This document shows positions 53,928-64,000 of a stretch of 64,000 nucleotides of DNA, piece after piece. The position numbers and the translations under genes are program-made. How positions within the stretch are numbered: the stretch's first letter is position 1; the number at the start of each line of letters is the position of its first letter. The stretch is taken from positions 34,338,001 to 34,402,000 of the forward strand of contig CM069873.1 in NCBI GenBank assembly GCA_036172665.1, written 5' to 3'. The DNA is from Prosopocoilus inquinatus. Taxonomy: Eukaryota > Arthropoda > Insecta > Coleoptera > Lucanidae. Below the pieces are notes generated by a model. It did no database searches and had not been told where the DNA came from. It saw only the letters and a program-made list of their open reading frames with translations.

Positions 53928-55480
53928 ATCCAAACGTCAAATAACATGATAGATGAGTAAGGATCGATTAGATACATCACAGGAACAACGCTAATACGTG
54001 TTGTTTCGTTTAAAACTATTTCCAGCTTCTGCTGCGTCCAAAAACTTCGTATCTCACATCAGAGTTACTAGAGTCCATCGAAACGTCAAATAACATAGTA
54101 GATAAGTAAGGATCGATTAGATACATCACAGGAACAACGCTAATACGTTTTGTTTCGTTCAAAACTATTTCCAGCTTCTGCTGCGTCCGAGAACTTTGTA
54201 TCTCACATCAGAGCTACTGGAGTCCATCCAAACGTCAAATAACATGATAGATGAGTAAGGATCGATTAGATACATCACAGGAACAACGCTAATACGTGTT
54301 GTTTCGTTTAAAACTATTTCCAGCTCCTGCTGCGTCCAAAAACTTCGTATATCACATTAGAGTTACTAAAGTCCATCGAAACGTCAAATAACATGATAGA
54401 TGAGTAAGGATCCATTAGATACATCACAGGAACAACGCTAATGCGTGTTGTTTCATTTAAAACTATTTCCAGCTTCTGCTGCGTCCGAAAACTTTGTACC
54501 TCACATCAGAGTTACTGGAGTCCATCCAAACGTCAAATAACATGATAGATGAGTAAGGATCGATTAGATATATCACAGGAACAACGCTAATACGTTTTGT
54601 TTCTTTCAAAACTATTTCCAGCTTCTGCTGCGTCCGAGAACTTTGTATCTCACATCAGAGCTACTGGAGTCCATCCAAACGTCAAATAACATGATAGATG
54701 AGTAAGGATCGATTAGATACATCACAGGAACAACGCTAATACGTGTTGTTTCGTTTAAAACTATTTCCAGCTCCTGCTGCGTCCAAAAACTTCGTATATC
54801 ACATCAGAGTTACTAAAGTCCATCGAAACGTCAAATAACATGATAGATGAGTAAGGATCCATTAGATACATCACAGGAACAACGCTAATGCGTGTTGTTT
54901 CATTTAAAACTATTTCCAGCTTCAGCTGCGTCCGAGAACTTCGTATCTCACATCAAAGTTTCTGGAGTCCATCGAAACGCCAAATAACATGATAGATGAG
55001 TAAGGATCGATTAGATACATCACAGGAAGAACGCTAATGCGTGTTGTTTCGTTTAAAACTATTTCCAGCTTCTGCTGCGTCCGAAAATTTCTCTCACATT
55101 AGAGTTACTGGAGTCCATCGAAACGTGAAATAACATAGTAGCTAAGTAAGGATCGATTAGATACATCACAGGAACAACGCTAATGCGTGTTGTTTCGTTT
55201 AAAAGTATTTCCAGCTTCTGCTGCGTCCGAGAACTTTGTATCTCACATCAGAGTTACTGGAGTCCATTCAAACGCCAAATAACATGATAGATGAGTAAGG
55301 ATCGATTAGATACATCACAGGAACAACGGTAATGCGTGTTGTTTCGTTTAAAACTATTTCCAGCTTCTGCTGCGTCCGTAAACTTTGTATCTCACATCAG
55401 AGTTACTGGAGTCCATCGAAACGTCAAATAACATGATAGATGAGTAAGGATCGATTAGATACATCACAGGAACAACGCTA
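53898..55480 (+). repeat. Rearranged copy of the 44.1-45.5 kb region
   Basis: It begins like about 44.06-44.74 kb (spacing 9,828 bp, 66 x 149 less six), including the same two-base deletion. Near 54590 a monomer with ACGTTTTGTTTCTTTC appears, a form seen otherwise only near 42978, followed by a further run of the 44.4-44.7 kb type. From about 54.9 kb it matches about 44.8 kb onward, including the monomer with the three-base deletion. It is a mosaic of at least three source segments. Two monomers present near 45.2 kb appear shortened out near 55.3 kb. Confidence 0.6.
54971..55116 (+). repeat. 146-bp monomer, copy of the 44.96-kb deletion
   Basis: It carries the same AAATTTCTCTCAC lesion as the monomer at 44845-44990, with the same flanking GGAAGAACGC and AACGTGAAATAAC variants. 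After this monomer the 149-bp register is unbroken for 59 monomers to 63908. Confidence 0.85.
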
Positions 55481-57403
55481 ATGAGTGTTATTTCGTTTAA
55501 AACTATTTCCAGCTTCTGCTGCGTCCGAGAACTTTGTATCTCACATCAGAGATATTGGAGTCCATCGAAACTTCAAATAACATAGTAGCTAAGTAAGGAT
55601 CGATTAGATACATCACAGGAACAACGCCAATACGTGTTGTTTCGTTCAAAACTATTTCCAGCTGCTGCTGCGTCCGAAAACTTTGTATCTCACATCAGAG
55701 TTACTGGAGTCCATCGAAACGCCAAATAACATGATAGATGAATAAGGATCGATTAGATACATCACAGGAACAACGCTAAGGCGTGTTGTTTCGTTTAAAA
55801 CTATCTCCAGCTTCTGCTGCGTCCGAAAATTTTGTATCTCACATCAGAGTTACTGGAGTCCATCCAAACGTCAAATAACATGATAGATAAGTAAGGATCG
55901 ATTAGATACATCACAGGAACAACGCTAATACGTGTTGTTTCGTTTAAAACTATTTCCAGCCTCTGCTGCGTCCGAAAATTTCGTATCTCACATTAGAGTT
56001 ACTGGAGTCCATCGAAACGTCAAATAACATAGTAGCTAAGTAAGGATCGATAAGATACATCACAGGAACAACGCTAATACGTGTTGCTTCTTTTAAAACT
56101 ATTTCCAGCTCCTGCTGCGCCCAAAAACTTCGTATGTCACATCAGAGTTACTAGAGTCCATCGAAACGTCAAATAACATGATAGATAAATAAGGATCGAT
56201 TAGATACATCACAGGAACAACGCTAATACGTGTTGTTTCGTTTAAAACTATTTCCAGCTCCTGCTGCGTCCAAAAACTTCGTATCTCACATCAGAATTAC
56301 TAGAGTCCATCGAAACGTCAAGTAACATGATAGATGAGTAAGGATCGATTAGATACATCACAGGAACAACGCTAATGCGTGTTGTTTCGTTTAAAACTAT
56401 TTCCAGCTTCTGCTGCGTCCGAAAATATCGTATCTCACATTAGAGTTACTGGAGTCCATCGAAACGTCAAATAACATGATAGATGAGTAAGGATCGATTA
56501 GATACATCACAGGAACAACGCTAATGAGTGTTATTTCGTTTAAAACTATTTCCAGTTTCTGCTGCGTCCGAGAACTTTGTATCTCACATCAGAGTTACTG
56601 GAGTCCATCCAAACGTCAAATAACATGATAGATGAGTAAGGATCGATTAGATACATCACAGCAACAACGCTAATACGTGTTGTTTCGTTCAAAACTATTT
56701 CCAGTTTCTGCTGCGTCCGAGAACTTTGTATCTCACATCAGAGTTACTGGAGTCCATCCAAACGTCAAATAACATGATAGATGAGTAAGGATCGATTAGA
56801 TACATCACAGGAACAATGCTAATACGTGTTGTTTCGTTTAAAACTATTTCCAGCTCCTGCTGCGTCCAAAAACTTCGTATCTCACATCAGAATTACTAGA
56901 GTCCATCGAAACGTCAAATAACATGATAGATGAGTAAGGATCGATTAGATACATCACAGGAACAACGCTAATGCGTGTTGTTTCGTTTAAAACTATTTCT
57001 AGCTTCAGCTGCGTCCGAGAACTTTGTATCTCACATCAGAGTTACTGGAGTCCTTCGAAACGCCAAATAACATGATAGATGAGTAAGGATCGATTAGATA
57101 CATCACAGGAACAACGGTAATGCGTGTTGTTTCGTTTAAAACTATTTCCAGCTTCTGCTGCGTCCGAAAACTTTGTATCTCACATCAGAGTTACTGGAGT
57201 CCATTCAAACGTCAAATAAAATGATAGATGAGTAAGGATCGATTAGATACATCACAGGAACAACGCTAATGCGTGTTGTTTCGTTTAAAACTATTTCCAG
57301 CTTCTGCTGCGTCCGAAAGCTTTGTATCTCACATCAGAGTTACTGGAGTCCATCCAAACGAAAAATAACATGATAGATGAGTAAGGATCGATTAGATACA
57401 TCA

Positions 57404-60383
57404 CAGGAACAACGCTAATGTGTGTTGTTTCGTTTAAAACTATCTCCAGCTTCTGCTGCGTCCGAAAACTTTGTATCTCACATCAGAGTTACTGGAGACC
57501 ATCCAAACTTCAAATAACATGATAGATAAGTAAGGATCGATTAGATACATCACAGGAACAACGATAATACGTGTTGTTTCGTTCAAAACTATTTCCAGCT
57601 TCTGCTGCGTCCGAGAACTTTGTATCTCACATCAGAGTTACTGGAGTCCATCCAAACGTCAAATAACATGATTGATGAGTTAGGATCGATTAGATACATC
57701 ACAGGAACAACGCTAATACGTTTTGTATCGTTTAAAACTATTTCCAGTTTCTGCTGCGTCCGAAAATTTCGTATCTCACATTAGAGTTACTGGAGTCCAT
57801 CGAAACGTCAAATAACATAGTAGCTAAGTAAGGATCGATTAGATACATCACAGGAACAATGCTAATACGTGTTGCTTCTTTTAAAACTATTTCCAGCTCC
57901 TGCTGCGCCCAAGAACTTCGTATGTCATATCAGAGTTACTAGAGTCCATCGAAACGTCAAATAACATGATAGATAAATAAGGATCGATTAGATACATCAC
58001 AGGAACAACGCTAATACGTGTTGTTTCGTTTAAAACTATTTCCAGCTACTGCTGCGTCCAAAAACTTCGCATCTCACATCAGAGATACTAGAGTCCATCG
58101 AAACGTCAAATAACATGATAGATGAGTAAGGATCGATTAGATACATCACAGGAACAACGCTAATGCGTGTTGTTTCGTTTAAAACTATTTCCAGCTTCTG
58201 CTGCGTCCGAAAACTTTGTATCTCACATCAGAGTTACTGGAGTCCATCGAAACGCCAAATAACATGATAGATGAGTAAGGATCGATTAGATACATCACAG
58301 GAACAACGCTAATACGTGTTGTTTCATTTAAAACTATTTCCAGCTTCAGCTGCGTCCGAGAACTTCGTATCTCACATCAGAGTTACTGGAGTCCATCCAA
58401 ACGTCAAATAACATGATAGATGAGTTAGGATCGATTAGATACATCACAGGAACAACGCTAATACGTTTTGTATCGTTTAAAACTATTTCCAGTTTCTGCT
58501 GCGTCCGAAAATTTCGTATCTCACATTAGAGTTACTGGAGTCCATCGAAACGTCAAATAACATAGTAGCTAAGTAAGGATCGATTAGATACATCACAGGA
58601 ACAACGCTAATACGTGTTGCTTCTTTTAAAACTATTTGTAGCTCCTGCTGCGCCCAAGAACTTCGTATGTCACATCAGAGTTACTAGAGTCCATCGAAAC
58701 GTCAAATAACATGATAGATAAATAAGGATCGATTAGATACATCACAGGAAAAACGCTAATGCGTGTTGTTTCGTTTAAAACTATTTCCAGCTCCTGCTGC
58801 GTCCAAAAACTTCGTATCTCACATCAGAGTTACTAGAGTCCATCCAAACGTCAAATAACATGATAGATGAGTAAGGATCGATTAGATACATCACAGGAAC
58901 AACGCTAATACGTGTTGTTTCGTTTAAAACTATTTCCAGCTCCTGCTGCGTCCAAAAACTTCGTATCTCACATCAGAGTTACTGGAGTCCATCGAAACGT
59001 CAAATAACATGATAGATGAGTAAGGATCGATTAGATACATCACAGGAACAACGCTAATACGTGTTGTTTCGTTCAAAACTATTTCCAGCTTCTGCTGCGT
59101 CCGAGAACTTTGTATCTCACATCAGAGTTACTGGAGTCCATTCAAACGTCAAATAACATGATAGATGAGTAAGGATCGATTAGATACATCACAGGAACAA
59201 CGCTAATGCGTGTTGTTTCGTTTAAAACTATTTCCAGCTCCTGCTGCGTCCGAAAATTTCGTATCTCATATTAGAGTTACTGGAGTCCATCGAAACGTCA
59301 AATAACATGATAGATGAGTAAGGATCGATTAAATACATCACAGGAACAACGCTAATGCGTGTTGTTTCGTTTAAAACTATTTCCAGCTTCTGCTGCGTCC
59401 GAAAATTTTGTATCTCACATCAGAGTTACTAGAGTCCATCGAAACGTCAAATAACATGATAGATAAATAAGGATCGATTAGATACATCACAGGAACAACG
59501 CTAATACGTGTTGTTTCGTTTAAAACTATTTCCAGCTCCTGCTGCGGCCAAAAACTTCGTATCTCACATCAGAGTTACTAGAGTCCATCGAAACGTCAAA
59601 TAACATGATAGATAAATAAGGATCGATTAGATACATTACAGGAACAACGCTAATACGTGTTGCTTCGTTTAAAACTATTTCCAGCTTCTGCTGCGTCCGA
59701 AAACTTTTTATCTCACATCAGAGTTATTGGAGTCCATCGAAACGTCAAATAACATAGTAGCTAAGTAAGGATCGATTAGATACATCACAGGAACAACGCT
59801 AATACGTGTTGTTTCGTTCAAAACTATTTCCAGCTTCTGCTGCGTCCGAAAACTTTGTATCTCACATCAGAGTTACTGGAGTCCATCGAAACGCCAAATA
59901 ACATGATAGATAAATAAGGATCTATTAGATACATCACAGGAACAACGCTAATACGTGTTGTTTCGTTTAAAACTATTTCCAGCCTCTGCTGCGTCCGAAA
60001 ATTTCGTATCTCACATTAGAGTTACTGGAGTCCATCGAAACGTCAAATAACATAGTAGCTAAGTAAGGATCGATAAGATACATCACAGGAACAACGCTAA
60101 TACGTGTTGCTTCTTTTAAAACTATTTCCAGCTCCTGCTGCGCCCAAAAACTTCGTATGTCACATCAGAGTTACTAGAGTCCATCGAAACGTCAAATAAT
60201 ATGATAGATAAATAAGGATCGATTAGATACATCACAGGAACAACGCTAATACGTGTTGTTTCGTTTAAAACTATTTCCAGCTCCTGCTGCGTCCAAAAAC
60301 TTCGTATCTCACATCAGAATTACTAGAGTCCATCGAAACGTCAAATAACATGATAGATGAGTAAGGATCGATTAGATACATCA
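57404..60383 (+). repeat. 20-monomer tandem duplication, copy 1
   Basis: A 2,980-bp unit (20 x 149) directly followed by a second copy. Markers at that spacing: GATTGATGAGTTAGG (57670 and 60650), ATGAGTTAGG (58420 and 61400), CAGCCTCTGCTGCG (near 59982 and 62962) and the AACTTTTTATC monomer. The unit joins the tail of the 65-monomer-spaced block to a run that resembles about 55.9-56.4 kb (27 monomers upstream at the CCTCTGCTGCG marker). A few private changes occur, for example CTTCGCATCTC near 58067. Confidence 0.85.
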
Positions 60384-63363
60384 CAGGAACAACGCCAATG
60401 TGTGTTGTTTCGTTTAAAACTATCTCCAGCTTCTGCTGCGTCCGAAAACTTTGTATCTCACATCAGAGTTACTGGAGACCATCCAAACTTCAAATAACAT
60501 GATAGATAAGTAAGGATCGATTAGATACATCACAGGAACAACGATAATACGTGTTGTTTCGTTCAAAATTATTTCCAGCTTCTGCTGCGTCCGAGAACTT
60601 TGTATCTCACATCAGAGTTACTGGAGTCCATCCAAACGTCAAATAACATGATTGATGAGTTAGGATCGATTAGATACATCACAGGAACAACGCTAATACG
60701 TTTTGTATCGTTTAAAACTATTTCCAGTTTCTGCTGCGTCCGAAAATTTCGTACCTCACATTAGAGTTACTGGAGTCCATCGAAACGTCAAATAACATAG
60801 TAGCTAAGTAAGGATCGATTAGATACATCACAGGAACAATGCTAATACGTGTTGCTTCTTTTAAAACTATTTCCAGCTCCTGCTGCGCCCAAGAACTTCG
60901 TATGTCATATCAGAGTTACTAGAGTCCATCGAAACGTCAAATAACATGATAGATAAATAAGGATCGATTAGATACATCACAGGAACAACGCTAATACGTG
61001 TTGTTTCGTTTAAAACTATTTCCAGCTACTGCTGCGTCCAAAAACTTCGTATCTCACATCAGAGTTACTAGAGTCCATCGAAACGTCAAATAACATGATA
61101 GATGAGTAAGGATCGATTAGATACATCACAGGAACAACGCTAATGCGTGTTGTTTCGTTTAAAACTATTTCCAGCTTCTGCTGCGTCCGAAAACTTTGTA
61201 TCTCACATCAGAGTTACTGGAGTCCATCGAAACGCCAAATAACATGATAGATGAGTAAGGATCGATTAGATACATCACAGGAACAACGCTAATACGTGTT
61301 GTTTCATTTAAAACTATTTCCAGCTTCAGCTGCGTCCGAGAACTTCGTATCTCACATCAGAGTTACTGGAGTCCATCCAAACGTCAAATAACATGATAGA
61401 TGAGTTAGGATCGATTAGATACATCACAGGAACAACGCTAATACGTTTTGTATCGTTTAAAACTATTTCCAGTTTCTGCTGCGTCCGAAAATTTCGTATC
61501 TCACATTAGAGTTACTGGAGTCCATCGAAACGTCAAATAACATAGTAGCTAAGTAAGGATCGATTAGATACATCACAGGAACAACGCTAATACGTGTTGC
61601 TTCTTTTAAAACTATTTGTAGCTCCTGCTGCGCCCAAGAACTTCGTATGTCACATCAGAGTTACTAGAGTCCATCGAAACGTCAAATAACATGATAGATA
61701 AATAAGGATCGATTAGATACATCACAGGAAAAACGCTAATGCGTGTTGTTTCGTTTAAAACTATTTCCAGCTCCTGCTGCGTCCAAAAACTTCGTATCTC
61801 ACATCAGAGTTACTAGAGTCCATCCAAACGTCAAATAACATGATAGATGAGTAAGGATCGATTAGATACATCACAGGAACAACGCTAATGCGTGTTGTTT
61901 CGTTTAAAACTATTTCCAGCTCCTGCTGCGTCCAAAAACTTCGTATCTCACATCAGAGTTACTGGAGTCCATCGAAACGTCAAATAACATGATAGATGAG
62001 TAAGGATCGATTAGATACATCACAGGAAAAACGCTAATACGTGTTGTTTCGTTCAAAACTATTTCCAGCTTCTGCTGCGTCCGAGAACTTTGTATCTCAC
62101 ATCAGAGTTACTGGAGTCCATTCAAACGTCAAATAACATGATAGATGAGTAAGGATCGATTAGATACATCACAGGAACAACGCTAATGCGTGTTGTTTCG
62201 TTTAAAACTATTTCCAGCTCCTGCTGCGTCCGAAAATTTCGTATCTCATATTAGAGTTACTGGAGTCCATCGAAACGTCAAATAACATGATAGATGAGTA
62301 AGGATCGATTAAATACATCACAGGAACAACGCTAATGCGTGTTGTTTCGTTTAAAACTATTTCCAGCTTCTGCTGCGTCCGAAAATTTTGTATCTCACAT
62401 CAGAGTTACTAGAGTCCATCGAAACGTCAAATAACATGATAGATAAATAAGGATCGATTAGATACATCACAGGAACAACGCTAATACGTGTTGTTTCGTT
62501 TAAAACTATTTCCAGCTCCTGCTGCGTCCAAAAACTTCGTATCTCACATCAGAGTTACTAGAGTCCATCGAAACGTCAAATAACATGATAGATAAATAAG
62601 GATCGATTAGATACATTACAGGAACAACGCTAATACGTGTTGCTTCGTTTAAAACTATTTCCAGCTTCTGCTGCGTCCGAAAACTTTTTATCTCACATCA
62701 GAGTTATTGGAGTCCATCGAAACGTCAAATAACATAGTAGCTAAGTAAGGATCGATTAGATACATCACAGGAACAACGCTAATACGTGTTGTTTCGTTCA
62801 AAACTATTTCCAGCTTCTGCTGCGTCCGAAAACTTTGTATCTCACATCAGAGTTACTGGAGTCCATCGAAACGCCAAATAACATGATAGATAAATAAGGA
62901 TCTATTAGATACATCACAGGAACAACGCTAATACGTGTTGTTTCGTTTAAAACTATTTCCAGCCTCTGCTGCGTCCGAAAATTTCGTATCTCACATTAGA
63001 GTTACTGGAGTCCATCGAAACGTCAAATAACATAGTAGCTAAGTAAGGATCGATAAGATACATCACAGGAACAACGCTAATACGTGTTGCTTCTTTTAAA
63101 ACTATTTCCAGCTCCTGCTGCGCCCAAAAACTTCGTATGTCACATCAGAGTTACTAGAGTCCATCGAAACGTCAAATAATATGATAGATAAATAAGGATC
63201 GATTAGATACATCACAGGAACAACGCTAATACGTGTTGTTTCGTTTAAAACTATTTCCAGCTCCTGCTGCGTCCAAAAACTTCGTATCTCACATCAGAAT
63301 TACTAGAGTCCATCGAAACGTCAAATAACATGATAGATGAGTAAGGATCGATTAGATACATCA
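60384..63363 (+). repeat. 20-monomer tandem duplication, copy 2
   Basis: Second copy of the 2,980-bp unit. The joint lies within the monomer that starts at 60332, which carries AACGCCAATG where copy 1 has AACGCTAATG. After about 63370 the sequence follows the 56.4-kb material (GAAAATATCG at 56421 and 63424, 47 monomers apart), then the ATGAGTTAGG monomer appears again at 63635, 15 monomers after 61400. The block therefore begins yet another partial copy before the window ends. Confidence 0.85.
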
Positions 63364-63907
63364 CAGGAACAACGCTAATGCGTGTTGTTTCGTTTAAAAC
63401 TATTTCCAGCTTCTGCTGCGTCCGAAAATATCGTATCTCACATTAGAGTTACTGGAGTCCATCGAAACGTCAAATAACATGATAGATGAGTAAGGATCGA
63501 TTAGATACATCACAGGAACAACGCTAATGCGTGTTGTTTCGTTTAAAACTATTTCCAGCTTCTGCTGCGTCCGAGAACTTTGTATCTCACATCAGAGTTA
63601 CTGGAGTCCATCCAAACGTCAAATAACATGATAGATGAGTTAGGATCGATTAGATACATCACAGGAACAACGCTAATACGTTTTGTATCGTTTAAAACTA
63701 TTTCCAGTTTCTGCTGCGTCCGAAAATTTCGTATCTCACATTAGAGTTACTGGAGTCCATCGAAACGTCAAATAACATAGTAGCTAAGTAAGGATCGATT
63801 AGATACATCACAGGAACAATGCTAATACGTGTTGCTTCTTTTAAAACTATTTCCAGCTCCTGCTGCGCCCAAGAACTTCGTATGTCATATCAGAGTTACT
63901 AGAGTCC

Positions 63908-64000
63908 ATCGAAACGTCAAATAACATGATAGATAAATAAGGATCGATTAGATACATCACAGGAACAACGCTAATACGTGTTGTTTCGTTTAAAACTATT
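63908..64000 (+). repeat. Partial monomer at the right edge
   Basis: The last 93 bases are the first 93 positions of a monomer, ending in TTTAAAACTATT. Nothing marks an array boundary, so the satellite continues beyond the window. Confidence 0.95.

Larger units (their letters stand above)
1..64000 (+). repeat. 149-bp satellite DNA array, head to tail, window-wide
   Basis: The whole window is a tandem array of one 149-bp monomer. Taking ATCGAAACG as the monomer start, starts fall at 1, 150, 299, 448 and so on, and this register can be followed to a start at 63908. That gives 429 complete monomers plus a 93-base partial one; 429 x 149 less the 14 bases of deletion seen equals 63,907 exactly. 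All copies read in the same direction, and no foreign sequence interrupts them. Consensus G+C is 59 of 149 bases. Neighbouring monomers differ by several per cent, while distant blocks can be nearly identical. Such arrays are known from eukaryotic centromeric and pericentromeric heterochromatin; location and role here are inferred. I do not recognise the family. No stretch over 300 bases holds anything other than this repeat. Confidence 0.98.

Noticed and set aside
6557..60400. A shared breakpoint position within the monomer for all duplications
   Set aside because: The joint in the monomer at 6557 lies at offsets 31-38, that at 31.34 kb at about 44-68 and that at 60.39 kb at about 10-63. These do not overlap at one site.
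1..64000. CRISPR array
   Set aside because: The repeat is 149 bp with no unique spacers between conserved repeats; variation is spread over the unit and follows segmental duplication.
1..64000. Tandem non-coding RNA genes (tRNA, 5S rRNA, snRNA) as the repeat unit
   Set aside because: I see no tRNA A and B boxes, 5S internal control region or snRNA-like motif in the monomer, and no T-run terminator fits a unit.
1..64000. A hidden gene, defence system or mobile element within the array
   Set aside because: The 149-bp register is continuous with only 14 bases missing in total, so there is no room for inserted sequence, and every frame is broken by stops in ordinary monomers.

Overview
The window is one uninterrupted block of satellite DNA. 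From the first base to the last it is a head-to-tail array of a single 149-bp monomer, all in one orientation. If position 1 is taken as the start of a monomer (the sequence ATCGAAACG), there are 429 complete monomers at 1-63907 and a 93-base partial copy at 63908-64000. The array runs off both ends, so its true length exceeds 64 kb. I found no protein gene, RNA gene, transposon, microsatellite, CRISPR array, inverted segment or unique sequence. The only open reading frame of any size (66 codons at 11891-12091) arises because one base change removes a stop codon in one monomer.

The organism is a eukaryote. Long, gene-free, homogenised arrays of monomers of nucleosome size are typical of centromeric or pericentromeric heterochromatin. 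I do not recognise the monomer as a named family. Its consensus is about 40% G+C and has nine CpG sites where about six are expected, so CpG is not depleted. That argues against a heavily methylated vertebrate or plant satellite and fits many invertebrates, but this is inference only.

The informative layer is above the monomer. Rare variants recur at exact multiples of 149 bp and reveal nested segmental duplications. At 1-12 kb, blocks recur 10, 26, 27, 30, 32 and 51 monomers apart. At 12-23 kb, a 3.8-kb block recurs 33 monomers away with a 7-monomer partial copy between. At 25.5-37.2 kb, a 39-monomer (5.8-kb) unit is duplicated directly in tandem. At 37-42 kb, 4-monomer and 25-monomer repeats occur, plus a block matching 12.9-14.3 kb, 25.3 kb away. 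At 42.5-55 kb, an 11-monomer unit is present three times, twice in direct tandem. At 46.9-64 kb, a 3.3-kb block recurs 65 monomers on, and its tail is part of a 20-monomer (2,980-bp) tandem duplication.

The repeat register is very stable. Only six monomers depart from 149 bp, all by small deletions (3, 2, 3, 1, 2 and 3 bases, total 14). Two of the six are copies of two others, carried by segmental duplication, so there are about four independent events. The picture is of an array evolving by unequal exchange or replication-based copying of blocks of several to tens of monomers, always in register. Coordinates were counted by hand from the printed rows; block edges are uncertain by up to about one monomer.
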